Positions 24,030-35,077 of a stretch of DNA of 64,000 nt are shown piece after piece. The first letter of the stretch is position 1. The number at the start of each line of letters is the position of its first letter. A program made the translations under genes and the position numbers. The DNA is taken from positions 6,386,001-6,450,000 of the forward strand of contig NZ_CP021780.1 in NCBI RefSeq assembly GCF_002192415.1, given 5' to 3'. The notes under the pieces were generated by a model. That model searched no databases and was not told where the DNA came from. It saw nothing but the letters and a program-made list of their open reading frames with translations. This DNA comes from Paenibacillus donghaensis. Lineage in GTDB: Bacteria; Bacillota; Bacilli; Paenibacillales; Paenibacillaceae.

Positions 24030-25937
24030 TCAATTCACCAGCTGCACCGGTCCAACATGCACATGGATACTCTGCACCCGGGGCAGGCTGGATTGTTGGT
24101 GACCATACACCTCATTATTGTAATCGACGACGAAACGTTTGAGTCCGTCCTGCACTTGGGCGCTGAACGTGAGCTTTCCGCTGGTATCTTCTGTACCCGG
24201 CTTATTCACCACACCTGTAACAGCATTCACCGTTAAATCCTCTTTGGCAAAAAAACCGCCGTTCAGATAAAACATCGAACCTACCCCATAGAGCTCACCG
24301 CTGGAATCAGTATAGAAGAAGGCATCCATCACTTCGTCTGGAATCGGCTGAGTTGTGGCAAAGGTGTCGAGTCGATTGATCAGCACCTTGCCTTTGGACA
24401 TCAGCACCAGCTCTTTCTTATCGCCGCCACTATCAGTATCAATAATCCCTTGGATATTCGCGTCCTCCACCGTGGTTTCTCCCAGCACCAGCATCGTCGA
24501 ATCAAAAGCAACATTGCCTCTAATCATCACATTGCCGGTCACCAGGATATTGGCATTCACAGGCAAAAATTCAGCCGTATTATAATTGTTGATTTCCAGA
24601 TTGCCTGCTACGATCAGCCAGGGGGATTCGTAGTATTCTGCGACGCCGGAGTATAATTGATTTGTTTGTAGTCCAACCCGTCGACCAGCATATCCCGAAC
24701 ATTCCCATTAAACACTATACTTGCATCCAATTTCCCTAACTGCTCCAGCTCCCCTTCATACACCTTCATCTCTACCTTATATCTGTCCTCCAGCTCTTGA
24801 ATCCGCTCCGGAGTGGCATACGTCTCAGGCTGCTCCTTGACAGGCACCACAGGCATTCCCGGAATATGCTCAACCATCTTGCTGCCGGTAAGCCAGGTGT
24901 TTAAGGCAGCTGTACCTTCTTTATTTTTCAAGCGAAGCTCATCCCTCAGATTCTTCCGGGCCGTTTCACTGTCCCTCGGCGACTGAGCCAGCAGCGCTTG
25001 GGCCAGCTTCTCAATGAACGATTCCTCCACATTGATCTGCACGAATTTCTTCTGTTCCTTAATTTTCACCTTGTCTGGTGTGATATGAAGGATCTTGCTC
25101 TGGATGTTGGTGAAATCACGGTTGCCTTCTGACAAAGCAAACTGGCCATCATCTACCCCTTCGGTAACTGCCGTTGCTCCCTCGGTATATCGGATGCTGT
25201 CCACAGACTGCACATGCACCTCGCCTTTGGCCGTAGCACTGCTGTTAGCACTTACCGTAGGAAACAGCCTGATATTCTCAGCTTGCTTCAGCCCCCCATA
25301 GCTGTATTTAGCCGTATCCGTAACCACCAGCTTGTCTCCTGCATAAATATTGCCTTGCAGCAGCGGCGCCCCGTTCAGCCTTAAGGTTTGCTCTGAGCCA
25401 AAAGCATATTTCAGAAAGTCCGGGTAGCTCTCGAGCGTAATCTGCTGGGTCAGCTTACGCTGAACGCCATTAACCATGGCTGATGCACCGATATGAATAA
25501 TATATTTAATCGATTGGTTGCCTACAATTTTCTCTTTGTATTCAATATTCTCCACCCTGCCATTCATAGCGGCCTCCAGCTCGGTGGTCACCTTCAGACT
25601 GGATTTATGCTTGTCCAGACCCTGTAGAATGGTCTGCAGCTGGGCCGGATCTACATCCTGCAGCTGCAGGCCCTCCAACTGGGATTGAATGTAGGCGGCA
25701 GCCTCGCTCAGCCCTTTCTGGGCCAGATGCAGGGATTGTACATCGCTCTCCTTCGTTTCGGTCCGCTGCGCCCCCCCCAACCGTTGCACTGAGGACGGCC
25801 AGGCCCAGAATCGTCAGCATTAACACCACGAACATCACCAGCACCAGCGCAGAGCCCTGCTCCTGCCTAAGCCAGGCCTTGCGGACAGCAGACTCTGATA
25901 CATTACACTTACGCTTTGCTATAGGCACAAGGTTCAC
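24030..25937 (-). pseudogene. PilX-like type IV pilus assembly protein gene with two frameshifts
   Basis: Three minus-strand frames join into one protein of about 635 residues. 25937-25779 encodes a PilX-type N-terminus with membrane segment GSALVLVMFVVLMLTILGLA. The frame then breaks at a run of eight G (plus-strand C 25771-25778), and with seven G it would read on as ATVGGAQRTETKESD into the 25789-24614 frame. That frame stops in NTTNPPG, while the -1 frame continues from about 24653 (YSGVAEYYESPWLIVAG) into 24566-24030. The gene follows two prepilin genes and has no other intact copy here. It is a decayed gene, a phase-variable gene at the G tract, or affected by sequencing errors. Confidence 0.8.
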
Positions 25938-25944
25938 CCGCTCC

Positions 25945-26679
25945 CTAGAATCCGAATTTGCTCTCCAAGTCTAGCTGACGCAGCTTGCCCCCACGCTCAA
26001 GACTCAGGGACAACTTAATATGGATCAGGCCGCTTTCGCAAGGCTCTATATCTCCTGCACTGCATTGCAGTGTAATTTGGGATGAGGGTTCAAGCATTGA
26101 AGAAACCGATGTACGGGTGTCATAGTTCTCAGGCGAAGACGAGGGGGCTACCGACGGGGAAGGTGCTGCCGTAGTGGCAGACTCTATCGTGGTCGAAGAT
26201 GCTACCGTAGTGGCAGACTCTACCGTGGTCGAAGATGCTACCGTAATTGCAGGCTCTGCCGTGAATGAAGACGCTACCGTAGCCGCTGGATCAGGATCAG
26301 AAGTGCCGCCTGGAGGTGAGCTTGCCACCTCCTTGATAGATAATTTGCCGCCCGCCACTGCAATCTCAACTTGCTCCGTTCCGCCGCTGAGGTTCTCTTT
26401 TTGCAGAATAATTGCCGTATCTGTACTTCCTGCCGTTGCCTTAATCGAAGATATTCGATGGGGTGCGAACGTATAGATCTCCGTAATAATCGAAGACATC
26501 AGCAAGTCACTTTCGTCTCGGAGCGTATTCTCCATCGTAACTCTCTGGTAGCTCTGTACCCCGAACATCATCACTCCATAGATCAGCCCGGCCACCAGCG
26601 AGAACAGCGACAGCGCAGCAATCAGCTCAATCAAGGTGAAGCCCTGCTCCCGGCGCAGAAGATCAGCGAATTTTCTCAT
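25945..26679 (-). CDS. Prepilin-type minor pilin (PilW-like)
   Basis: 244 residues. The N-terminus RREQGFTLIELIAALSLFSL is the class III signal: cleavage after Gly, N-methylated Phe at +1, Glu at +5, then a hydrophobic helix. The C-terminal part has strand-rich pseudopilin sequence. Between about residues 120 and 185 lies a Ser/Thr/Ala-rich stretch built of 12-residue repeats. The start overlaps the upstream prepilin gene by 17 bp, and the stop is 8 bp before the PilX-like gene, so the three form an operon. No prepilin peptidase or assembly ATPase is in the window; those would have to be supplied from elsewhere. Confidence 0.85.
   Translation of the reverse strand: MRKFADLLRREQGFTLIELIAALSLFSLVAGLIYGVMMFGVQSYQRVTMENTLRDESDLLMSSIITEIYTFAPHRISSIKATAGSTDTAIILQKENLSGGTEQVEIAVAGGKLSIKEVASSPPGGTSDPDPAATVASSFTAEPAITVASSTTVESATTVASSTTIESATTAAPSPSVAPSSSPENYDTRTSVSSMLEPSSQITLQCSAGDIEPCESGLIHIKLSLSLERGGKLRQLDLESKFGF
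26165..26284 (-). repeat. 36-bp tandem repeats inside the PilW-like gene
   Basis: Three full 36-bp units (26165-26200, 26201-26236, 26237-26272) and part of a fourth encode 12-residue TVASSTTVESA-type repeats. Because the unit is a multiple of three, copy-number change keeps the frame. Confidence 0.85.
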
Positions 26680-27217
26680 CTGTTATGTATCCCTCCACAA
26701 CCGTTTCATTGACATTTGCAGTGACTCTTCCCGCATCTCTGATCCTGATCCGTACAGGAATAAGATATTTGGAGGTTTCTTTCTCAATGGTATCCTTCGA
26801 GGTGACCATCTCCTGGTGCAAGGAGCGCTGATACTCGATGTTAATCTGATAGGAAATGCCGTTAACCACAGGATTCAGGACATGGGCCAACACGTTGTTA
26901 TTGGAGACGACACCGCTATAGCCGCTGCAGGAGTCAGTCTCCGAGGGTTTAGGCGGCTGACAGTCTGAGGCAGCGATGCTGGAATGATTATTGACAACGA
27001 AGTAGGTCTGGAGCTTCCCGAAATCCTCCTTCTCCACATAGAACAGTGCATTGCGCGCCAGATTGACCATAATAGTCTTGTTCTGGTTGGCTTTGGAGTA
27101 CGACATGGCATTGGTGAAATAAGACGTAAGCACCAGGGAAACAATCGACAGAATAACAATTGCTGCCAGAACTTCTATAAGTGTGAAGCCTCGCTCCTGC
27201 TTAAGGCCCAATTTCAT
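26663..27217 (-). CDS. Prepilin-type minor pilin (PilV-like)
   Basis: 184 residues. KQERGFTLIEVLAAIVILSI is a perfect prepilin signal and helix. The soluble domain contains four cysteine-bearing positions (ASDCQPPKPSETDSCSGY), unusual in this operon. The frame is open to 27307, but AGGAGG lies about 11 bp before ATG 27217, which places the signal at the N-terminus as the family requires. First gene of the small pilin operon. Confidence 0.87.
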   Translation of the reverse strand: MKLGLKQERGFTLIEVLAAIVILSIVSLVLTSYFTNAMSYSKANQNKTIMVNLARNALFYVEKEDFGKLQTYFVVNNHSSIAASDCQPPKPSETDSCSGYSGVVSNNNVLAHVLNPVVNGISYQINIEYQRSLHQEMVTSKDTIEKETSKYLIPVRIRIRDAGRVTANVNETVVEGYITDEKIR

Positions 27218-27405
27218 CCTAATATCCTCCTCCTCTGCCTGCAGGGCAACCTCACCCTGTATCTTTTGAACTACTCGTCCTTTTTCCATTATATTCTTTT
27301 GGCTCACGCTCCAGCAATCCTATCACTCATAATATTTAGAGATTGTTCCAATGTACCCTGGCTTTTTCGGTATGCTATCATTTGGGGGAAGGGGAGGATG
27401 AAGAA

Positions 27406-28191
27406 ATGGCCTTGATAGAATGTAGATTTTATTCGGAAGTGCTTGGACTCAGTACCTCAATGACTGTGATTTTGCCGCAAAAAACAACCACTCAGATCGG
27501 AATGAGCAACGTCTCGCATGGTGATCTTCACCCTACATTGTATTTGCTGCATGGGCTGTCGGATGACGATTCGATCTGGCTGCGCCGGACTTCAATAGAA
27601 CGATATGTCGCGGAAATGGGTATTGCCGTGGTGATGCCGCAGGTGCACCGCAGCTTTTATACGGATATGGCGGAGGGCGGCCGCTACTGGACTTTCATCA
27701 GTGAGGAGCTGCCTGCGCTGGCACGTTCGTTCTTTCCGCTGTCGCCAAAACGTGAGGATACCTTCGTAGCGGGGCTGTCGATGGGCGGGTATGGTGCAAT
27801 CAAGCTCGGGCTGCGGAAGCCGGAGACGTTCGCTGCTGCTGCCAGTCTGTCGGGGGCGCTGGATATGGCGCATCACTTCTTGAATTGGGTGGACCCGACT
27901 GTTCGAACCGTAGAATATGACCGGATCTTCGGCACAGGTGATATCAGCGGCACATCAGATGACCTGCTGTGGCTGCTGGAGGAGCTGGATCGTTCCAAGG
28001 GACCGAAGCCGCTGCTCTACCAATGCTGTGGCACAGAGGACTTCCTGTATGAGGACAACCAGCGCTTCCGCGAGAAGTGCAGCGAAACGTCACTGTCGCT
28101 CACCTATGAAGAAGGTCCCGGCGGCCATGAATGGGGCTACTGGGACACCCAAATCCGCAATGTGCTGGCCTGGCTGCCGCTGAGCAAATAA
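27406..28191 (+). CDS. Alpha/beta-hydrolase esterase (esterase D / EstA-like)
   Basis: 261 residues. The nucleophile elbow GLSMGGYG is at about residue 124, an oxyanion-type [10 protein letters not shown] lies near 45, the acidic residue is probably in [12 protein letters not shown] near 215, and the catalytic histidine is in PGGHEWGYW near 243. This is the order seen in tributyrin and S-formylglutathione-hydrolase-like esterases. GGGGAGG precedes ATG 27406 by 8 bp; the longer frame from 27343 has no ribosome site. It stands alone, divergent from the pilin operon. Substrate unknown; carboxyl esters of short acids are likely. Confidence 0.85.
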   Translation: MALIECRFYSEVLGLSTSMTVILPQKTTTQIGMSNVSHGDLHPTLYLLHGLSDDDSIWLRRTSIERYVAEMGIAVVMPQVHRSFYTDMAEGGRYWTFISEELPALARSFFPLSPKREDTFVAGLSMGGYGAIKLGLRKPETFAAAASLSGALDMAHHFLNWVDPTVRTVEYDRIFGTGDISGTSDDLLWLLEELDRSKGPKPLLYQCCGTEDFLYEDNQRFREKCSETSLSLTYEEGPGGHEWGYWDTQIRNVLAWLPLSK

Positions 28192-28352
28192 TTCACGCAC
28201 AAACGGCTCACTTTTAATGTTACTACCTAGAATTCCAGCCGGAATTTAGATTGTTACCCGGGAACACTGGGAGTAATTAGATGCGAAACTGGTTACTACT
28301 TAAGTCCCCTAGCCCTCTTCGCTCCTAACCCTCGTTTCGATTTCAGACGTTG

Positions 28353-28529
28353 CGGACTCAGGAGCACCTATTTGCTGTAAATAGACCGTTTTGCAGGATT
28401 AACGGACCCAGGAGCCTCTATACCACAAAAAAACCTTGGGTTAGGTCTTATTTTGACGACTTAGGGGCTATACGGTCCGTAAGACGTCAAAAGATCGCAG
28501 AAAGGAGGAAATAGGGGCTATACGGTCCG
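28353..28529. repeat. Array E: four TAGGGGCT...GTCCG units spaced 50/59/50 bp
   Basis: Units 3 and 4 are identical 18-mers TAGGGGCTATACGGTCCG at 28462-28479 and 28512-28529. Units 1 and 2 (28353-28370, 28403-28420) read CGGACNCAGGAGCNNCTA, i.e. the same motif inverted. Centres lie at 28361.5, 28411.5, 28470.5 and 28520.5, so the array is dyad-symmetric. A degenerate TAGATGC-type unit lies before it near 28278-28297. Confidence 0.85.
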
Positions 28530-28587
28530 CTAGAATGTGGGTTACCTTATAGTTCAAGGGCTTGGAGTCTTGCAGGGTCCTAAGTAG

Positions 28588-28717
28588 TAGACCGAACCTG
28601 CAACTAATTTCGAGTGAATTACCCCTGGAACGCTCAAACGTCCAAAATAGATGGGTATTCGCACTTATTTCCTCCAAAACAGAAAAAATCGTCTAATTAG
28701 GTGCGTTCTCGCAACTA
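28588..28717. repeat. Array C2: three TAGNTGC...GCAACTA units
   Basis: Units centred near 28597, 28657.5 and 28707.5 (spacing about 60 and 50 bp). The last, TAGGTGCG-TTCT-CGCAACTA flanked by CTAAT/AATT, is the best preserved. It follows array E directly. No gene is evident in 28192-28798. Confidence 0.8.
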
Positions 28718-28798
28718 ATTATTCAGCCTCCTAATTATGGAATAGAGTCTGTAGGGTTCTTAATATAAGGAGCCCTAAGCAATAACCTTATATTTCAC

Positions 28799-28848
28799 AA
28801 AAAAGACTGCCTTCCCGCATCACCCGATGCAGTGGAAGACAGTCTTTT
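28799..28848 (-). terminator. Terminator of the arginine cluster after argH
   Basis: On the minus strand AAAAGACTG...CAGTCTTTTTT with an inner GCATC/GATGC stem, just after argH. Confidence 0.9.
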
Positions 28849-28870
28849 CATATAGCAGGCAGTGCGTGGC

Positions 28871-30286
28871 CTAGTGGCCTGTGCCTCCATGCCGGACAAC
28901 CCACGCCTTGGCAACCAGCAGAGACTGCTCGGCACGCTCCAGCGCAGCCTTCACCTGCACGGTGGCTGTTCCGCCGTACACATTGCGGGCATCCACTACG
29001 GCTTCCGGCTGCAGCACGGCATAAATCTGCTCGTCGAACAGCTCCGAGAACTGCTTGAACTCATCCAGCGTCAGATCGAGCAGGAATTTGCGCTCGTTGA
29101 TGCAGTAGAGCACCGTTTTGCCGATCACCTCATGGGCTTGGCGGAACGGCAGACCTTTGCCGACCAGGAAGTCGGCGATATCGGTCGCGTTGGAGAAATC
29201 CGTGTTCACCGCCTCACGCATCCGCTGCTTGTTGACCTTCATCGTAGTAATCATCGGTGCAAACAGCTGCAGCGCTCCGGTCAGTGTGGCTACAGTGTCG
29301 AACATGCCTTCCTTATCTTCCTGCATATCTTTGTTGTAAGCCAGCGGCAGCGACTTCAGCACAGTCAGCAGTCCGATCAGGTTGCCGTAGACACGGCCGG
29401 TTTTGCCGCGCACCAGCTCGGGCACGTCCGGGTTCTTCTTCTGCGGCATAATGCTGCTGCCGGTGCAGAAGGCATCGTCCAGCTCTACGAAGCTGAACTC
29501 GGTGCTGCTCCACAGCACCAGCTCCTCGCTGAGCCGAGAAAGGTGGGTCATCACCAGCGAGGCGTTCGCGAGGAACTCGACGATGAAGTCACGGTCGCTG
29601 ACTGCATCGAGGCTGTTCTCGTAGACACTGTCGAAGCCGAGCAGCTCGGCTACATAATGACGGTCAATCGGGAACGTCGTGCCGGCCAGTGCCCCTGCCC
29701 CCAGCGGCAACACGTTGATCCGCTTGTAGCTATCGGTCAGGCGCTCCGCATCGCGGCGGAACATAGAGACATAAGCCAGCAGATGGTGAGCGAACAGAAT
29801 CGGCTGGGCACGCTGCAGATGCGTGTAGCCGGGAACAATCGTCTCCAGATTGTCCTTGGCCTGCTCAATCAGCGCCTCCTGCAGCTCATGCAGCAGAGCC
29901 ACCAGCTCCACTACACGATTACGCAGATAGAGATGCATATCGGTGGCTACCTGGTCATTACGGCTGCGGCCCGTATGCAGCTTGCCGCCAACCGGGCCTA
30001 CTTCGGCAATCAGATATTTCTCCAGATTCATATGAATGTCTTCATCGGCTACGGAGAATTCCACTTCACCCGCACGAACCTTGTCCAGCACCTTCTTCAG
30101 TCCGTCCTTAATCGTCTCCACATCGGCCTGCGGCAGGATGCCACACTTCCCCAGCATCGAGACATGGGCCAGACTGCCCTGCACATCCTCCTCCGCCAGC
30201 GCCTTATCGAAGCCGATCGAAGCCGTATATTCCTCCACCAGCTTGTTGGTTCCTTTGGTAAAACGTCCGCCCCACAGCTTGCTCAC
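28871..30286 (-). CDS. argH: Argininosuccinate lyase
   Basis: 471 residues. It splits argininosuccinate into arginine and fumarate, the last step of arginine synthesis. The N-terminus [18 protein letters not shown], the [14 protein letters not shown] stretch near residue 105 and the fumarase-superfamily signature [12 protein letters not shown] near 275 are all intact. Start is GTG 30286 with GGGGGAGTC upstream. It follows argG after 109 bp containing a strong hairpin. Confidence 0.97.
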   Translation of the reverse strand: MSKLWGGRFTKGTNKLVEEYTASIGFDKALAEEDVQGSLAHVSMLGKCGILPQADVETIKDGLKKVLDKVRAGEVEFSVADEDIHMNLEKYLIAEVGPVGGKLHTGRSRNDQVATDMHLYLRNRVVELVALLHELQEALIEQAKDNLETIVPGYTHLQRAQPILFAHHLLAYVSMFRRDAERLTDSYKRINVLPLGAGALAGTTFPIDRHYVAELLGFDSVYENSLDAVSDRDFIVEFLANASLVMTHLSRLSEELVLWSSTEFSFVELDDAFCTGSSIMPQKKNPDVPELVRGKTGRVYGNLIGLLTVLKSLPLAYNKDMQEDKEGMFDTVATLTGALQLFAPMITTMKVNKQRMREAVNTDFSNATDIADFLVGKGLPFRQAHEVIGKTVLYCINERKFLLDLTLDEFKQFSELFDEQIYAVLQPEAVVDARNVYGGTATVQVKAALERAEQSLLVAKAWVVRHGGTGH

Positions 30287-30308
30287 CTCTTGACTCCCCC
30301 TCGTATAA

Positions 30309-30355
30309 CATCAGAGGGCCGCCCCTGTCCTGACGGGAGGAACGGCCTTCTGATG
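30309..30355 (-). other. 13-bp-stem hairpin between argG and argH
   Basis: CATCAGAGGGCCG / CGGCCTTCTGATG with one G-U pair and a 21-nt loop. No T run follows on the minus strand, so it may stabilise or process the argGH message rather than end it. Confidence 0.5.
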
Positions 30356-30395
30356 AATTGGTTTATATGTTCAGTTTGTATATTCAGTATCCTGC

Positions 30396-31643
<1,248 letters not shown>

Positions 31644-31711
31644 GGAGAAGCAACTTCCTTTCGTGGATCAGATTCATATGGGATGATGAAATCCCGAACG
31701 TTCAACGCAAA

Positions 31712-31893
31712 TAGATGCGAAAGTGCAACTAATTTCAGCTGAAACCTCTGTCAGGAGGTGATTAAGTGCGATATTGCAACTAATTTCAAGTAAATCAAGT
31801 ATTCTAAGCCCAAAATCGGGAATAAAGTGCCTTTTTGCAACTATTCGCTCCAAAACGGAAAAAATCAGCTAATTAGATGCACTATTGCAACTA
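31712..31893. repeat. Array C3: four TAGNTGC...GCAACTA units spaced 51/61/50 bp
   Basis: Units at 31712-31731, 31763-31782, 31824-31843 and 31874-31893, inverted relative to array C1. The segment between units 1 and 2 (AGCTGAAACCTCTGT...GGAGG) resembles the reverse complement of that between units 3 and 4 (AGCTGA...CCGTTTTGGAG), so the array is an overall dyad. Confidence 0.9.
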
Positions 31894-31982
31894 ATTCAGT
31901 GGCTCGGACTTAGGGAACCACTACAAAGTTAAATCTTCGATATTCTCATCATACGGAGGCCGCCTAAGCACTAACGAAGTGA

Positions 31983-32171
31983 TTTAGCTGTATAACGTAC
32001 ACTTAAATACTCCAGTTTGTACGCAGAATTCACTTTAGCTGTATTCTGTACAGTTAAAATCGCGCCAAGTCGCTCATACCGGCTTATTCCGTAATTATAG
32101 CTGTACAGAATACAATTAAAAGGTAAAACAGTCGCATTTCCGCCGGAATAACTGTACGAAATACAGTTAAG
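31983..32171. repeat. Array D: four CTGTA...TACAG palindromes spaced 51/62/51 bp
   Basis: Units of 25 bp start at 31983, 32034, 32096 and 32147. Unit 2 reads TTTAGCTGTATTCTGTACAG and ends TTAAA. The core of unit 3 (CTGTACAGAATAC) is the reverse complement of the core of unit 2, and unit 4 likewise mirrors unit 1. Same geometry as arrays C and E with a different palindrome. Confidence 0.9.
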
Positions 32172-32293
32172 TCCGCGAAACGCAGGGTAACTGCAGCTGA
32201 TGTGCCAGTTCGCTCGGCCATACAATGAAACTAACTGCAAAATGTATCTGCTGCTCGGCCAGTTCCATTATCCAGCCCCACTACAACTCAGCA

Positions 32294-32425
32294 CATCAAC
32301 TACAGTCAGTCTCATAACAGCCTTAACCTACCTCAGCACATCAACTACAGTCAGTCTCATAACAGCCTTAACCTACCTTAGCCTACCAACTACAGTCAGT
32401 CTCATAACAGCCTTAACAGCCTTAA
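32294..32425 (+). repeat. 45-bp tandem repeat after argF
   Basis: About three units with period 45 bp, each containing CAACTACAGTCAGTCTCATA and AACAGCCTTAACCTACC, end a few bases before the argF stop codon. The last unit has an extra AACAGCCTT duplication. Confidence 0.9.
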
Positions 32426-32431
32426 CCTACC

Positions 32432-33400
32432 TTAGCCCATCAGCGCTGCCATCAGCGCCTTCTGTGCGTGCAGGCGGTTCTCCGCCTGATCGAAGATCAC
32501 CGAGTTCGGCCCGTCGATCACGCCGGTGCTGACCTCTTCCTCCCGGTGGGCCGGCAGGCAGTGCAGGAACAGATAGTCCGGCTTCGCGCCTTGCACCAGC
32601 TGCTCATTGACCTGGTAGTCCTTGAACGCCGCTTCGCGCGCCAGCTGCTCCTCCTCGAAGCCCATGCTCGCCCACACATCCGTGTAGATCACGTCTGCGC
32701 CGCGCACCGCTTCCTGCGGGCTGCGGGTGATCACGATCTCCGCGCCGGTTCCGCGGGCGATCTCGCGCGCCTCCGCCACGACAGCCGCATCCGGCTCATA
32801 ACCCGCCGGTCCGGCAATGGATACATGCACGCCCAGCTTCGCGCCGCCGATCAGCAGCGAATGGGCCATGTTGTTGCCATCGCCGATGTAAGCCAGCTTC
32901 AGACCCTTGAGGCGGCCTTTGTGCTCATAGACCGTCTGATAGTCCGCCAGCACCTGGCAAGGATGCGCCAGATCGCTTAGTCCGTTAATCACCGGCACGG
33001 ACGAGAACCGCGCCAGATCCTCCACCTTGTCATGCCCAAAGGTGCGGATCATGATGCCGTCGAGATAGCGCGACATCACCTGCGCCGTATCGCCGACCGT
33101 TTCGCCACGGCCGAGCTGAATGTCATTCTTACTCAGGAACAATGCGTGTCCGCCGAGCTGATACATCCCCACCTCGAACGATACACGTGTCCGAGTCGAG
33201 GATTTCTCGAAGATCAGCCCGATGGTCTTGCCCAGCAGCGGCTGATACACCTCACCGCTCTTCTGCTTGCGTTTCAGCTCTATAGCTAATTCGATCAAAT
33301 AGGTAATCTCTTCTGGAGTATAGTCGTTCAGCTCCAGTAAATCGCGGCCTTTCAGCTGCTGTGCAATCCCTTGCGGATCGCTGATTACGCCCTGGCTCAT
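32432..33400 (-). CDS. argF: Ornithine carbamoyltransferase
   Basis: 322 residues. Carbamoyl-phosphate site [13 protein letters not shown] near residue 62, [11 protein letters not shown] near 142 and the ornithine-site loop [10 protein letters not shown] near 278 are all present. It makes citrulline in the cytoplasm. The start overlaps the argD stop by 4 bp (ATGA), indicating coupled translation. No carAB genes lie between argD and argF, unlike B. subtilis. Confidence 0.96.
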   Translation of the reverse strand: MSQGVISDPQGIAQQLKGRDLLELNDYTPEEITYLIELAIELKRKQKSGEVYQPLLGKTIGLIFEKSSTRTRVSFEVGMYQLGGHALFLSKNDIQLGRGETVGDTAQVMSRYLDGIMIRTFGHDKVEDLARFSSVPVINGLSDLAHPCQVLADYQTVYEHKGRLKGLKLAYIGDGNNMAHSLLIGGAKLGVHVSIAGPAGYEPDAAVVAEAREIARGTGAEIVITRSPQEAVRGADVIYTDVWASMGFEEEQLAREAAFKDYQVNEQLVQGAKPDYLFLHCLPAHREEEVSTGVIDGPNSVIFDQAENRLHAQKALMAALMG

Positions 33401-34683
33401 GCCCCTGCCTCCCCGTTTGCTTGTGTAGCATAAGTATGAATGAGATCCGAAAGGATGTCCACCGCCTGGTCGATCTCCTCTTTGCTTACATACAGATTAG
33501 GCAGCAGGCGCAGCACATTCGGGCCGGCTGTAACGAACAGCAGTCCCCGCTTCTGGCCCGCCAGTACGATCTCGCTTACCGGCTGCTTGCATTCAATGCC
33601 GATCAGAAGACCTTTGCCGCGGATATCGACCACAAACGGTGTATCACCCAGCTTCTCCTTCAGCAGTCCAGTCAGGTACAGGCCCATCTCCGCCGCGCGC
33701 TGCGGCAGCTCATCCTCCAGCATCGTTTCGATGGTGGCGGCCATAACCGCCGTTGCAAGCGGCGTGCCTCCGAAGGTGGAGGCATGGCTGCCCGGCGAGA
33801 ACGCTTCGCGCAGATAGCCCTTGCCCAGCATAACTCCAGCCGGGAAGCCGCTCGCTACGCCTTTGGCAAGCGTAAAAATATCCGGCTCAATCCCATAATG
33901 CTGATGCGCGAACAGCTTGCCCGTACGGCCCATGCCCGTCTGCACCTCGTCCACGATCAGCAGCAGGCCATGCTGCTTGCACAGCGCCACCACCGCGTCC
34001 AGGAACTCCGCCTGAACCTCCAGCACGCCGCCTTCCGCAAGCACCATCTCCAGCATGATCGCTGCGGTGTGCTCGCCGATGGCCGCTTCCAGCGCCGGCA
34101 GATCATGCAGCGGCACGGTCTTGAAGCCTGCCGGAAGCGGCAGGAAGCCTTCCTTGACCTTCTGCTGCCCGGTCGCAGTCAACGTGGCCAGCGTGCGGCC
34201 GTGGAACGACTGCTCGAACGTGATGACCTCATAGCGGTCATCGCCCTTCACCTTCTGGTGATAGCGGCGCGCCAGCTTGATCGCCGCCTCATTCGCTTCC
34301 GCCCCGCTGTTGCAGAAGAACGCCTGATCCGCGCAGCTGTTCCCGGTCAGGAGCTGGGCGACTTTTTGCTGCCCCGGAATCTGGAACAGGTTGGAGACAT
34401 GCCACAGCGTGTCGATCTGCTCCTTCAGCTTGGCGCCGACCTTCTCTGGAGCGTGACCGAGGCTCGTTACCGCCAGCCCGCAGGTGAAATCCAGATATTT
34501 GTTTCCCTGATCATCCCATACCCAGCTGCCCTTGCCTTTGACCAGCGCAAGATCATATCTGGCATAAGAAGGAAACACTGCACTCATCTTGCCTTCGGCA
34601 GCCACCGGCTTGCCCTGTTCCTTCAACTGCGCTTGCTGCTGTCCTGCAGCTGTCTGCACTTCCGCTTCAGTAAGTTTGCCCAT
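33397..34683 (-). CDS. argD: Acetylornithine aminotransferase
   Basis: 428 residues, a class III PLP aminotransferase. PLP-site features are [17 protein letters not shown] near 123, [14 protein letters not shown] near 243 and the Schiff-base lysine in [14 protein letters not shown] near 272. A polar N-terminal extension of about 30 residues ([14 protein letters not shown]) precedes the conserved domain. GGGAGAGTGA lies before ATG 34683. It transfers an amino group from glutamate to N-acetylglutamate semialdehyde. A 394-bp spacer separates it from argB. Confidence 0.95.
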   Translation of the reverse strand: MGKLTEAEVQTAAGQQQAQLKEQGKPVAAEGKMSAVFPSYARYDLALVKGKGSWVWDDQGNKYLDFTCGLAVTSLGHAPEKVGAKLKEQIDTLWHVSNLFQIPGQQKVAQLLTGNSCADQAFFCNSGAEANEAAIKLARRYHQKVKGDDRYEVITFEQSFHGRTLATLTATGQQKVKEGFLPLPAGFKTVPLHDLPALEAAIGEHTAAIMLEMVLAEGGVLEVQAEFLDAVVALCKQHGLLLIVDEVQTGMGRTGKLFAHQHYGIEPDIFTLAKGVASGFPAGVMLGKGYLREAFSPGSHASTFGGTPLATAVMAATIETMLEDELPQRAAEMGLYLTGLLKEKLGDTPFVVDIRGKGLLIGIECKQPVSEIVLAGQKRGLLFVTAGPNVLRLLPNLYVSKEEIDQAVDILSDLIHTYATQANGEAGA

Positions 34684-34782
34684 CCCAAGTCACTCTCCCA
34701 TCGGCGGCCCCGCGAAGGAACCCGCACTGTTAAATTGTTGTCCAGCCAGCTGTCCGCTGTATATGTTGTCCGCCTAGTGGTG

Positions 34783-34900
34783 TGTCTTCAAACCTAAGCT
34801 TCAGGAGGGATCACAGATTGAGCAGCAACAGGTAGAGAAATCTTCTCTCCCCATCGCCGCTTGAATGTCTTTGTCCTCCGAATCATCGGGTTTGAAGACA
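34783..34900. repeat. 118-bp element with 12-bp perfect inverted ends and a 30-codon frame
   Basis: TGTCTTCAAACC (34783-34794) and GGTTTGAAGACA (34889-34900) flank about 94 bp. On the minus strand an ATG at 34886 opens a 30-residue basic frame (begins MIRRTKTFKRRWGEK) that stops exactly at the inner edge of the other arm (34794). It has no ribosome site. An 8-bp palindrome (GACAACTC/GAGTTGTC) overlaps the right arm. The rest of the 34684-35077 spacer shows no gene. Confidence 0.7.
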
Positions 34901-35077
34901 ACTCCGAGTTGTCCCCTTACTCTACGCTATTGTTATCCTCGCAGCTGTCCCCTATAAATTGTCGTTCCCCCAGCTATCCAACGCCACGTTCTACCCTGAC
35001 CGGGCATTACGCCAACGCCGATCCTTAAGCCGCAGCCCTACTCTTCCCCATACATCAGCTGCGCTCTAGCTCTAGCC

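Noticed and set aside
28468..28677. Minus-strand 69-codon open frame
   Set aside because: It lies wholly within the E and C2 palindrome arrays, has no ribosome site and shows no protein-like pattern.
31971..32240. Minus-strand 89-codon open frame
   Set aside because: It is composed of the array D palindromes, and its Tyr/Ser-rich sequence reflects the repeats.
33421..34797. Plus-strand open frame of 458 codons
   Set aside because: Antisense shadow of argD.
34795..34900. Minus-strand frame ending in FSTCCCSICDPS, resembling a cysteine-rich precursor peptide
   Set aside because: It has no start codon with a ribosome site beyond a 17-residue fragment and no modification genes nearby. The other frame fits the inverted ends better.
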